Part shown: positions 10,391 through 22,500 of the stretch, one piece after another
How positions within the stretch are numbered: the stretch's first letter is position 1
Layout: every line of letters begins with the position of its first letter
Source of the DNA: Chlamydomonas reinhardtii
Taxonomy: Eukaryota > Chlorophyta > Chlorophyceae > Chlamydomonadales > Chlamydomonadaceae
Assembly (NCBI RefSeq): GCF_000002595.2
Contig: NC_057004.1
Span: 7,188,670 to 7,252,669 of the forward strand
Direction: 5' to 3'
DNA length: 64,000 nt
Translations under genes and position numbers: made by a program
Notes under the pieces: model-generated
What the model saw: the letters and a program-made list of their open reading frames with translations, nothing else
Database searches by the model: none
What the model was told of the DNA's origin: nothing

Positions 10391-13300
10391 ATGTCGACGC
10401 AGTTGCCAGACAGAGCTTCTCATGTGTTCTTTTTGAGGGCTTTGGCGGATGAACGAATCCCCGGAGCGATCAGTGGCACCCTAGGTGACCTCACCACTGC
10501 GCAGGCAAGGCCAGGGACGCAGAAGCAGGGGTGTGCTAATGAGCACAACGAAAACAAGCGCAGGAGTGCGTGTGGGAGAGGGTACGGAAGTGGTGCTTGC
10601 AACAGTCCCATAAGGAAGAAAATTTGAAGGGAGGTTAGAGGTTCGTGCCGGGAGACGCAGAAATGCTAGGGGGCATCGGCTGCGCATTGCAAGGATGTTT
10701 CGGTCTCCCCTGCTTTCAGGTGGTCAAGGACTACATTAAGCCGGCTACAGCACGGAAGAAGACAAACTATGTGGACTGCCTACGCCAAGTAAGTGGGTGC
10801 ATGTCTGGATTGTGGGGTGTGCCTGTCACCCATGCAAGCACACATAAAACGTCATGCCAGTCTTGTGAGCTTCCTGCTGAAGCGGCCATGCACCTTTCGT
10901 GCGGGTGTCTTCCCCACACGCAGGGCTGGCTGGACCCTCGCTATGCACCCAGGTGCTGCCAGCAGGGCGGGGTGATGCAGGACCGCCCCGGGAGCCCAGC
11001 CGCCTTCGGGCACGTCACGCACTTCGCCAGCTACTCATGGTGCGTGTATGGCGGCTATGCTTGCAGAAGGGAGCCCCGAGGTCTCTGGGATACAGGCCGC
11101 TGGGCCCATGGCACCAACAAGGGTGTCAGCTTGCGCCCTCCCAAGCACTGGCGGGAGCTGGGTTGGTCGACACGGACACGCACCGGACGTAACGGCACGT
11201 GCCCCTGCTAACGCACCCCTCCTCGCTTGGCAGGACGTACAAGTTCGGCGAGCTGGTGGGGCTGCTGGAGGGCCACTACGCGGGGCTAGCGGAGACCAAG
11301 TCCGGCCGCCTGTTCGTGCCAGTGTACTACTGGTGCGTGCGGGCGTTGATTGGCTGAAGCAAGAATGGAGGGCCAGCGCACATTGTGCGGAGAGAAAGCC
11401 GTGTAGGTGTGTAAGTTGATGCATGGGGGGATGGACACTGTATACTTCAGGGGAATGATTGCGGGCTGCACCGGCGCAGGGCGTGTGTATGTGTGTGTAC
11501 CCGGTCCTGTCTCAATACGCGCGTGTGCACAGGGTTGACATCCTGGCGGTGACGCAGCACTTCACGGGAGACTTCAAGGATCACCCCGACTCCGACTTCC
11601 CAGGTGGGGACCGGGCGGGGCGTTCAGACTGACGATCGCACGTGCCGCCTGACAAGCTGGCCGCGCCTGGTTATAACGCGTGTGTTTTGCGGCGCCCCGC
11701 GAACACTCAACGTGCCGTGTCTGCAGGTGTGATCAAGGACAGCACCAGTGTGCTGTTCACGATGCACCCATGGCGCAGCCCCGTGGCGCCAACACGCGTG
11801 TGGTGCCTGTTTGAGGCGCTCACAGCGCTGCAGTCGGGTACGTGCGCAGGCATGTGGCCAGTGCCGTTGAGCGGGGTGGCCTGTAGGCGCTAGGTGCACC
11901 AGAACAAGACTGGCACATGGCCGCAGGGTCGGGGCACAGACGCAAGGCTGCAGCCACTGGATCGCACCTGCATCCTGTCCCACTGTTCCAGCCTCCCGCC
12001 GCCCCGCAGGTGTCTCCCTAGATGTGGTGTTGGATATGGGCGCCAGTCGGGACGTCAGCACGCGCTCGCTCATGACCATTGTCAGCTCCATCGACGTGCG
12101 CGCATCGCAGGTGCGGGCAGAGTGGAGCTGGGACAGGGGCAGCCGCAGCAGCAGCGGTTTGGGAAGGCGTAGCATGGAATCGTTGAGGCTAGGATGGAGA
12201 TTGGGAGCTCCCCAGGATGGATTACGCGCGGATACCGTACTGGTCGCTCGCCGCTCTCTTCGACACCACTCTGCTTCCCTTCCTCACCCTCCCCGTAGGC
12301 AACTGTGCCGGCGGACCGCATCTACCTGCTGGGCTGCATTGAGGCGGGGCCGGGCGCCAGCGCCTTCAACAACGTGATGCGCAAGGCGCTGATGGTGCGG
12401 CGGGGAGGATACGGGGCAAACATGTGCAAACAGTGCAAGCTGGAAACCACGAAAGCTGCAGGCGGATGGTACTCCCGAGTTCTTGGTCGGTTTCCTCCAT
12501 CGCCTGCAACCCAATAACGCGCATCCCTGCCTGCCCCGACACCCCCGTGTTCCTCCCTGCACCGCTGCCGCCTCAGGCCAATCTGCTCAAGGCCATGGCC
12601 AACAAGTGCACCGAGATGGAGGACATGCGGGGGCTGGCGGAGCTCATGAAGGTGAGGGCCCGGGCGCGAGGAGAGAAGCGGCGTATGGCGGAGACCAACG
12701 AATGGGTTCCAAGCCTGGGGCTGTTTTGACCACTGTCGATATGAAACCAGAGACGTCTTGTTGTGTGGGGGTAGTGAGAGCTGGCTTGGCGGGTTTTCCT
12801 GCGGATATCATGGGCGCAGCTGGGCGGAAGCGTGCCGGTGGTGGGCCGGCATCCGCATGGCTTCGCGCGGACAGCTGACAACCCCCCTGCTCCCCTTTGG
12901 CCCTTCCCCAGCTGGGCGCGTGCCGGCGGCCGGACGGTGTGCTGGACGTGCCCGCCTCACTGCCGTACGCCAGCACCACCGACGTGGTGTCGCTGCTGGA
13001 CGGGCTCACTGCGGCCACTTGCCCGCGGGGCCTAGTGCTGGCGGGTGCGTGCTGAGATCATGGGGGAGCGGTGGGAGCACAGGACACGCGGGTGGTGCTC
13101 TGAACAGAATGGCTGTGTACCACACCGCCCACTGCCTCACCTTGCGAACATGTCTGCAAGAAGGGTAGGAAAGTTGAAGCGCATTGCTAACCGCCACCGC
13201 GACATGAAACCCATTGGCAGGTTACCTGCACTGCCTGCTTGACTTTCCCGAGGAGGACCCGGAGACCGGTGCCTGGTCCGTCATGGAGCATGGCAGCGGC

Positions 13301-16300
13301 GGCCGCGGTGGCGGCGCAGGTGGAAGCGCTGGCGGCGGCGGGCGTGAGGCGTGGAACTACATGCCCGTCAGTGACGCGGTGGCGGGCGCCGTGGGGCGGC
13401 TGCTGCAGCGGCAGCCCTCCACCGCGCACCGCGGCTCCTATGAGGAGGGCAGCAACGTGCTGGGAGGCCTGCTCAGCATGGCAGCCACAGCCGCGGCGGC
13501 GGCATCCGCGGGACACAATAGCGGCGGCTCCGCCGCCGCCGTGCTGGCGGCGGCGGCCGCCGCCGGCAATGCTGCTGCCGCTGGCGGCAGTGGTAGCTAC
13601 AGCGACATCAGCACCATGGGCACGGGGCTGCGGGAGCTGTACCTGTCGCTGCGGGAGGCCAAGCACACGGGCAAGATGGTGGCAGCGGGCTCGCAGGCAT
13701 CGCCCTCGCGCTCCTCGCGTGCCGGCTCCGGCGGCAGCCCCGTCACCAGCACCAGCTCGCCGCATGGGTCGTTCCGGGCGCCGGTCGCGGGGCGTCGGGC
13801 GGGTTCCATCACGGGTGCCAAGATGCTCGCGACTGCCAACAGCCTGGCGAACCTTGCAGTGGACGGTGGCGGTGGCGGCGGCGGCATGAGCCGGCCCACA
13901 GAAGTGGATGCGGGTGTGGCGGGGCGAGAGGAGCTGTGGTACGGGCTGAGTCTGCGCACGCCGCTGCAGCTGCTGTGCCTGCACCGCTCCAGCCTGACGT
14001 TGCGGGACGCCGCTCGGCTCAAGGAGGCGTTGGAGCACAACACCACCTTGCGGACGCTGCAGGTTTGAAAGCTATCCGAATTTATGCCACAGCAGATCTT
14101 GACACTTACAAAGGAGAAGGGCTCCATGCTTGCCTGCATCCCTCCCTTTGCAACCTTTCCGCTGTTGCTGCTGTCATCCCCATGGCTTCCAAGTGCCAAC
14201 TGCCTGCCCGCCTTCTCTCCTCGCCCCGCAGATCATCGAGCCCGAACTGGACGAGGACGGGCGCCCTGGACCGCGGCGGCCCTGGCGCACACGCACCGTG
14301 TACGACGGCTATGCACGCGAGTGCGGCCGCGCCACCCCGCATGCCGCGGGCGGGCATGGGCTGCACCTGGCGAGCGGCATCCACGAGGATACGCCGGTGG
14401 GCGAGCTGATTGGGGCGCTGCTGGAGGCGGCCTTGGCCAGCAGCAGCCTACAGCGCATTGCCATCATCGCGCCACGCACCTGCCTCATTGAGAACCTTGC
14501 AGGACTGCCCGGCGGCAGCGGCAGCGCCGTGGTCAGTGCCAGGGATGCCAACGGTGCTGGTAGTGCTGGCGCGGTTGGGGCAACGGGCAACAGCGCCCCG
14601 CTGCTGCCCCTGGCGGCCTCACTGCTGGGTGCCGGTGTGGGATCGCCAAAGGGGGCTGGCAGTGGCGGCAGCTACAGCGGCGGTTGCAGCGTATTTGGGG
14701 GCGGGCCGCCTCCGGAGCGGGGCGGGAGTAGCATTGGCGGTGGGCTGCAGGGCGGCTTGGGCAGCGGCAACAGCCTGTCGGGGTGGTTGGCGGGCAACAG
14801 CGACAGCTACCTGCCCAACGCGGCCAGTGTGGGCAGCGCCAGCACGCACTGGGGCGCCAGTGGCGGGCCGGGCTCGGCAGTGCGCGAGCTGGTGGTCTCG
14901 CCTGTGTAAGTGCTGGCTGTGGGTCGCTTGGACATGTAGTTATCACAGGATGCTTGCAAGCACCACGGGCAAGCGCGCTATGTGCAGCTTGTTTGGCATG
15001 AACCCCGCCCTTGCTCCAACTGGTTATTTGCTCCTGTCCCACATTCTCACAAACTCACTCTCCACCACCACCCCTGACAGTACTCTGTCACCAAAGGCCA
15101 CGGAGCAGCTGGCGACTGCGCTGGCAGCGCTGCCTATGCTCAGCGGTGGCGCGGTGGACGCGCGCAAGGTGCCGCCGCGCGGCTGGCCAGGCATGACAGC
15201 CCCGCGGGACGGCGACTGGTGGTGCGTTGGGGCTCGGGTCATTGGGGAAGGACGAGCGTGCCAGTCTCACGTACTGCAAGCACGCCTGGGGGCCGTCGCG
15301 CTTGCCTCAAGCGTTGGTGGCTGCTGCTTAGTTGCTGTGCCGCACAATACAACCACCACAAGTCTCCACATGATGTGCCAAACACACAAATTACGCCATG
15401 TTGCCGCCTGCAGGTACGTGGGTGACCGGCTCTGCTACAGGTACCCAGACGGCTGGGAGCCGCGCCCGGTGGTGGGCGGTATGCAGTGGGTGCTGGATGC
15501 GGCGGGCGTGAGGCGGCGCTACGCGGGCCAGCAGCGGCAGCGGGTAGTGGTAGCGCGGCGGCACGTGGACAAGGAGCGCGCGGGGCGGTGCCAGTACCAG
15601 CCGCCGGTGGGGTTGGAGGCACTCATGCCGGACCTGCACACCGTGCTGGAGGTGAGGGCTGGAGACGGTGGGCATTTGGGGTTGTACATGACAGAGCGGA
15701 GAGACAGGCAGGGTGGCGAGGCCAGAAGAAGATTATGGGGAAGTAAACGCAGCGTACTCATGGGACTGCTGCACCCTCTTGGGCGGGATGCGGGAGCCCT
15801 TGCCACGGTAATGACGCGCGTGGGAGAGCGGGCATCCGTTGTACTAGTGGTAATAGCGCCGCGTACATGTGCCCCTCCCCCCTTGATTAAACCCACCGAT
15901 CCACGGCTGCAGGTCCTGGACAAGGACCCGGAGGGCCGTACACCGGGGCCCCGCGCCGCCGCGCTGCGCCACTGGCTGGTTGCGGCGGCGGGGCCGGCCG
16001 CCGTGCCGCCGCCGCCGCGGGGCGTGGAATACCCCATGGGCGGTGACGACGTGGAGCTGGGAGTGCTGGAGGCGCTGGAGGAGGCGGCGGCCGAGTACCG
16101 GGGAATGGCGGAGACAGCGCTGCAGGTGAGGCCGTGGGCAGGGCCGGAGAGCACGTGTGGGGGTGGGGAGGGCAGGTGTAGGGCTTGGAGGAGCGTGTGT
16201 GGGGGGGGGAGCAGCTGTAGGCTGGGAATTGTTTGTATGCGTGCCTGGCACTTGCGCGCGGCAACGTGCTTGATCTGGCGCCTCTTGTAACGTCGCCCTG

Positions 16301-16387
16301 CAGGAGGCGCCGCGCAAGTACTGGGACCGGGTGGCGAACAGCAACCTCATCCCCACCACACGGCTTGGGCAGGCAGGCCGCCGGTGA
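10391..16387 (+). CDS. Large HET/TIR-like domain protein with leucine-rich segments
   Basis: Sixteen exons (10391-10504, 10720-10788, 10924-11039, 11234-11332, 11533-11603, 11727-11837, 12010-12110, 12299-12394, 12577-12651, 12912-13044, 13221-14062, 14232-14905, 15081-15221, 15414-15651, 15913-16125, 16304-16387) close in frame to 1058 residues. The N-terminal third has ordered motifs HFASYSW, YYWVDILAVTQH, a hydrophobic strand ending in HPW, then TRVWCLFEA. This order is that of the HET/TIR-like fold (YxW, WIDxxCINQ-like, RxWxLxE). Long Gly/Ala/Ser-rich linkers follow, with leucine-rich text (LRDAARLKEALEHNTTLRTL, like an RI-type repeat) and later SAVRELVVSP. No NACHT or NB-ARC P-loop, signal peptide or membrane segment is seen. 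The first intron needs a GC donor. Membership of the fold is inference from motif order; the function is unknown. Confidence 0.75.
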
Positions 16388-17569
16388 CAGAGTCAGGACT
16401 TTGCTCGGCATGTTGGTTATAGTGCCAAGCTGGTGCTACGCAGGTAAACAGCGCACTGAGATAGGTGCGGTGAACGAGGTAAGGTTCGTGCGAGGTCGGA
16501 GGATGTGGTGTAGAACACCACGAATGAGAACTCATGGACAACCTCTGGTCAGCCTGGTAGGCAAGATCTTGGCAAGGGGAATCGGCTGAAGGTCTTGGTT
16601 ATGGCTGGGTTGGTTGCAGGGCTCATTGGCTCCTGCATTGCAGGCTCCAGAGTTGCGGTGAACAATTTAGGTGCTGGTTTAACATTACGGCAGCACTGTT
16701 AGTAGCGCTGGCCGCTGGGCTGGTTTAAGGCACGGACAGGGCACCAAACGGAATGCGTGTACGCAACGATAAGATTGAACGAAGGCACGTGCGCGCTGGC
16801 AAACCTAGACGACAAAAGATATTCCTTTTGGCGATTTTGGAGCCAACGTTGGATGGTCACATAGTTAAATACTTCCGCGCGCGTCAGGACCCATGCTTTT
16901 ACACCAACCCTGGTTAACTTTTTGTTCCATTCATGTGACACATCGACCGTACGTGCGTGTACGACTGGTTCTCCCTTGTTTGCTTACTTTTGCGTGTGGC
17001 GTCAATCGATGAGGTCTTGGTTGCATGCGCGTGACATGTTGTTGACATTCAGACAGGCGAGGTAGGTGGGGTAGGCGCAGTTGCCAGGTGGAACAGTGGG
17101 CGCCTTGGAATGGCTATGTGGAACAAAGGTCGGCGGAACAAGATACTGACTTCGGTGGCTGGCATACGTGACGGCAAGGAACGGATGTATATAATGTACA
17201 AGGGGGGCACAGGTTTACAACCGCTGGTGCGTGCGTCGCCCGCATGAAATCAAGCGCATTGTGCATACCAGGCAGTGCGCTGCATATACAATAGTGTGCG
17301 CATGCCTGTGTGTGTCACTTCTGAACTGCTTAAGGTTAATCGGTGAAGTTAATTGTAGAGCTGGGTGCGGGGGTGCTCACTGGAGAGTCCCTGTTACCGA
17401 GGGATTGTCGCGGCGACGGAGTCTGGGGTGCCCCAGGGTGCCCTCAGGCTGGCGTTGGCCAACACGGCGCGCGTGCTTGGGATTACCGTACCAGGCAAGT
17501 CTCGGTTGCATGGCGCCATCACCGCGGCGCTTACGGTAGCAACACTGTACAGTGAAAGCCAGCAGAACC

Positions 17570-17574
17570 TGTAA
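17570..17574 (+). terminator. Possible TGTAA poly(A) signal downstream of the HET/LRR gene
   Basis: This is the first TGTAA noticed after the stop at 16387, but it is almost 1.2 kb away, so the assignment is weak. Confidence 0.2.
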
Positions 17575-17632
17575 AATTCGTGATGAGATGGAATGGTGCA
17601 CAGATCGCGCTTGTGTACGTACGGTGTGCGAT

Positions 17633-17681
17633 GGCTGATCGAACGCCGGAGTTACTGTACCGACAAGTTGCTGGCTGGCTG
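17633..17681 (+). repeat. Dispersed repeat, copy 1
   Basis: About 48 nt running from GGCTGATCGAACGCCGGAG to GACAAGTTGCTGGCTGGCTG. It matches 42194-42240 almost perfectly and 17788-17821 with an internal deletion. This is probably part of a longer short interspersed or miniature element. Confidence 0.7.
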
Positions 17682-17787
17682 TTTGATGGGACAGTGGTAA
17701 GGCAAGTTGGCAAAGTCCCGTAGGGTGCAGCTGATTCCCATACCCAACAAATGGCAAACAATTGGCAGCGGCAGGTCAAGAGTGCGC

Positions 17788-17821
17788 GGCTGGTCGAACG
17801 CCGGACAAGTTGCTGGCTGGC
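17788..17821 (+). repeat. Dispersed repeat, copy 2 (internally deleted)
   Basis: It shares GGCTGGTCGAACGCCGG and ACAAGTTGCTGGCTGG with copy 1 but lacks the 13-nt AGTTACTGTACCG block between them. Confidence 0.65.
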
Positions 17822-19372
17822 TGGAAGTTTGCTGATGCGCATTTCCTCACGCTTCGGGCACCCGGCCAGGTGATAGCACACACAGACACACCGCAACGTC
17901 ACACTCGCGATGCAGAGCCGCAGCGCACCTGCAGGAAGATGACCGCTTGTACGGTACGGTGTACGGTGTATGGTGAATTGCCGGGAAGGCAAATTCTTGA
18001 CCAGACCCTGGTGATGACTCGACTCGACCGGCCCGTGTCGGGCGTGGAACAGGGTTGCACAGTACGAAGAACACATAATCGCGTATAAGTACGCACTACG
18101 TACTAGTAAGCTGTTCTTGTAGGGTAGTACGTGAGAATATACGCTGTTGCCAGGAACAAGTTTGGACATCCTTGCGCGTCCCAAACGATTCTGAGCCGGG
18201 AGCGTCTGCAAGCATAAGACCACCATCTCCATCAAGAAGTGGCGCCTGAAGGAGGTCATTGACCTGTGCGACAGCGACTGAGGGTGGGCAGGTGGTGCAG
18301 AGTGGGACTGCGTTGCATTTGCGCTCAAACAACTCATACGCGGCCATATTGATGCCACCGGCGGGTGTCATAAGCGTTATTGCTACACGAGAATGCGAGG
18401 CCATGGCATACGGCATGACAGGGGTGCTTAATGCTGGGAAGTTGGGGGGAATGACTGCATGGGGCCATGGGCCATACCGTAATAGGGCGGTGGGGCTAAG
18501 CGGAGGCCGGTGCAGGCGGTTTCGTTTGCGTTGATGCATGATGAATCTGTATCTGTTGTAGTATCGCGTGTGCTGGTGGGAGGCCGTGGGCTGAGCTGGG
18601 ACAGCAGCACACGCTTCCATACTGGTTTCAGCTGCTTGTCGCGATTGATGGCCTCGTCATTAACAAAGCGTGTTGCCTACTATCAGAAAGCGCGAGAACG
18701 GCTTGAAACTGACTCGACATCCCATGCGCAACATCCTTACATCCCGACACCCTGACATCTGTGGGTTTGGCCGCTTTGGCGCCGCGTGTTATGGGTACTA
18801 GCCCTTGCGCCCCAGAACATCATAAGCGTATTTTGACGTATCGTACAAGGTAAGCTGCGTACTACCGGTAGTGTCAGTGCGCATATTATCCGCTGGGAGG
18901 CTAGCACGGTGCAACCCTGGTCTCAACTCTCAAGCTCACTGCAAGCATGTTGGCATCTGTTTGCATCATTTTTGTGCTGCGTTTGGCCCATAGGCTCGTC
19001 CCGATATCAGCAATGAAGAAACTTGAAGTTTAAAAGCAGATCCTGAACGCTCGCATTGAGCGCTATAGTTTTCACGCATGGGGTAAAGTTCCAGCGGACC
19101 GCTTTCGCCCTGACCCTGCATAGCGATTTCCACGGGACGTCCTCAAATTTTACCCCCAGATGTGTCCCAGCACAACCTTGCCCTTGGCCTGTAGTGTCCA
19201 TGCAGTCCAGCACTCTAGGCCTAACCCTCTCAGACACATCAAGCGTGGACCCATAACTCAACTGGCATGCCCTGCCGTGCGCAAGGTGATGAGGCACAAG
19301 CCGGTCAGGCAATCACTCAGACCAGGCCAGTCAAATGGCCTAAGTGCACTACCCCCACACTATCCCCAAGCA

Positions 19373-19377
19373 TTACA
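19373..19377 (-). terminator. Candidate poly(A) signal (TGTAA on minus) for the aminotransferase
   Basis: TTACA on the plus strand lies 129 bases past the aminotransferase stop codon. Confidence 0.35.
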
Positions 19378-19505
19378 AACCCGTACCGACTCCGTGAGAC
19401 CTCCAATGTACATCACACACCCAGCAACTCACATCCAGCCATTCATTCTACCCCAGGGCGCCGATCTCCAGCACCATTGCTCGACTACAGCTGCCCCCCT
19501 GCTGC

Positions 19506-22500
19506 CTAGTGCTGCTGCGGCATGGCGGTCATGCCGTGCGCCACCAGGTGCTCGAGCCCCGCCCGCAGGCGCGACACGGCGGCGGGGAACTGTGCGGGCG
19601 GCAGGTTTGCGTAGGAGCAGCGGATGTAGCCTGTGGCACAAAGGGGAAAGGAGAGTTGACATGCGTGGAGAACATGAAGAGACAGAAGACGCTACTACTG
19701 GCGCGCTCGTCTTGCATTCTTCGTGACTGGGTGGACATATGGAATCATCATGGGATGTTTCCGCTGGGCCCGGGCACATAAACCCTCTCCCCGGGACGCG
19801 CCCCCTGCCCAGCCGCACACCTGGCATGCCGCAGGCAGAGCCCGGGATGACGCACACGCCCGCCTGCTGCACCAGCCACGTCACCACCGCGCGGTCGTCC
19901 TCGCAGCCGCGGCCGAGGGGCAGGCGCGCCCACAGGTAGATGGCGCCCTCGCCGCCCGCCACGTGCGGCTCCAGGGGGGCCAGGGCGGCACGCAGCAGGT
20001 CGCGGTTCGCTGGGCAGGCGGGCAGGCGGGGTGGGCGGGTGGAGAGCGGGTCGAGGCGGGTGGGTCAGATGGGGGACAATGAAGGGTGCTGGATGTGGGG
20101 TTGGGTTGGGAAGGGTAGAGGGTGACGGCGCAACGTGTGGGAGGTACGGCACGCATGCATCGGAGGCGCAGCAATATGCCCAGGATGTGTGCGAGCGTGC
20201 TAGCCCTCGGTGGCGTGAGCGATTGTCGCCCCTGACTGCCCGGTCCTCACCCTTCAGCGGCGCTATGAGCGCGTCCACGTACTGCCGCCCCTCCGCCCCC
20301 AGTGCCTCCAGTGCCAGGGCCTGACTGGGCGCCGGCGCGCAGATGCACACCGCGTCCTGGACCTGCAGGTGGAGTAGGGCAGCCATTCATGTGGAGAACG
20401 GAGTGATTAAATCGCGAGTATGAAGCGCAGACGTCAAATGGGAACAGCGGGTGAGGGGGAAGCCAGGGTCAGCATGAAGGGCGGCGTGCCTGTACCGGGT
20501 CGTCCTCAGCACGAGCAGGCCCGCGTGTAAACCACACTGCCCGACACATGGGTCCTCCTGAACCCCAGCCTTCAATCCCCTGTTGCCCGCCCCCTGTCGC
20601 CCCGCCCCCACCTTGAGCTGCGCCATGGCCAGAGCGCCCGGCGCCGTCAGCGGCTGCTGCCCCGACCCATTGCTGCTGCTGCTGCTGCTGCTGCTGGGCG
20701 GCGCCTCCCCTGGGACGTCCGGGTTGGTGTGGGCGTAGTCCGGGAACGCCACGTAGCCGATGCGCCAACCCATCATGCCGTACGCCTGGGTGGTGGTCAT
20801 GGCGGTCGTGGTGGTGGTGGCGCCAGTCAGTCGCGTGGGTGGTGTCAGACAAGTGAGCGGCATCCCAGACATGCAGGCGCGCGGCCCGCGATTGCCGTCA
20901 AACATCACTGGCGGACATGAGAAGCACGGGTTTGTGCAGCAGTTCGCACCGCAGGCCCGACGAATATGGGCGCGTCATCCGCACCACTGTCACCCCTAGA
21001 GTGCGCCCGGCCAGCGCGGCCCCACCTTGGACATGGAGAATAGGTGCACCACTTGCGGACCCGAGGGGCAATAGTGCTCGCCGCCTGTGCGCACCAGCAC
21101 CCAACACAATGCGGTGAGGTAAACAAGAGCCCCGAACGTGCATGGGACTGGCTCTCTGGAGGGCTTGGTTCCCTTATATACTACCGGCAACCGGCTTAAA
21201 TTGGCTTAAAGCTGGAATCCCGCACCCAAACCCGCCTGCCATGGGGACCCCGCCCAGCCGCATGCCTCACCCCATACGCCCCTCACCCTCTGCGAACACG
21301 AAGTCCTCGTACGTGTTGTCAAGCACCAGCCAGCAGCCCGCGGCGGCGCAGGCGGCGCTGAAGGCGTCCAGTTCGGCCCGGCTGAGCAGTACACCTGAGA
21401 GTGAGAGGAAGTTTAGGACTGGCGCAGCAAAGAAACACAGGAAGGAGGGTGCTGAGGGTGCCGAGAAGCAAGAATACCGTACCCACGGGCACAGCCACAG
21501 CCGCGCGGTTTGATGGGCTGGGCGACACGCAACAGCACAGCGCCAACCGGGGTCAAGGGCTTCGCACCGGGCAGCAGCTACCCGTGCTCCTCAGCCGTAC
21601 TCACCCGTGGGGTTGCAGGGGTTGACCAGCACCACCATCTTGGGCGGGCTGGGTCCAGCCAGCTCGCGCTCCAGCCAGGCCAGCGAGGGCCGCATGGTGT
21701 CCGGGTCGCACTCGCCGATCACCAGCCGCTCCGAGCCGCCCGTCATCTGCGGCGACACCACGGCACCGCGCAACGACAGTAGCAAGAGAGCCGACACGAG
21801 GGCCGAATGTGATGTGATTGCAGGAGAGAGATGCGATGGTGCGGGCATTGGAAAAGGCGTTGTGTTGACATGGAATGTCGTTTGGTGGTGCTTAGGCTGC
21901 TGCAGCCAACTAGACACACAGGGCTCCGCCTGGGGATACGGTACTCTAGCCCTCAATTTGCGGCACCCATTGCGCTGCACCCAGCTCACCACCCGCCCAT
22001 TCACCTGGATGGCCATGAGGTGGTCGAAGTAGTAGGGCCGGAACAGCGCCACCCGGTCGTTGTCGTCACACAGCGCGATGAGCGCGTTCAGGAAGGCCTG
22101 GCGGGTGATGAGGTCCCAGGCATGACCAGTTACGGGAAGGCGATGCGGTTGATGGGGAGGGTGCGGAGGTGGGGGTGGAGGGGAGCGGGAGGGAGGGGGG
22201 AAGTGCGGGCATTGACCTCGCTTCCCCAATCCTTACCTGGTTGCATCCGGGAGTCACAATCACTGCAGGGGCAACACACAGTTCTCAGTTCAGCGTCAGG
22301 AGCACCGTGATTTGTGCACGCGACAGTGTCACTTGACAGCTGCGTTTGGTGGATGGGGCATGCAAAGCTGCATCCGTATCGCTTACGGCCCACCAAACCC
22401 ATCCTGCAGGCCCCCACAGCGGCACCTCCTAGCGCCTGGCGTCCACGCTTACTGCCCTCACCGTCGTACTGTGAATGCAAAGAGGGCAGCAATAACAAGG

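Larger units (their letters stand above)
16388..19505. other. Convergent intergenic region, repeat-rich
   Basis: This lies between the ends of two convergent genes. It holds two copies of a dispersed repeat (17633-17681 and 17788-17821), duplicated ACGGTGTACGG-like text near 17610 and 17950, and short palindromic TACGTA-rich stretches near 18090-18130. Open frames at 16699-16941 (minus), 17365-17574 (plus) and 19007-19312 (minus) look mildly protein-like but have no recognisable motif. The last hundred or so bases are 3'UTR of the aminotransferase. Confidence 0.45.

Noticed and set aside
10481-10488. GT donor at CTAG|GTGACC for the first intron of the HET/LRR gene
   Set aside because: It ends in the wrong phase for the next exon, whereas the GC donor at 10505 keeps the frame.
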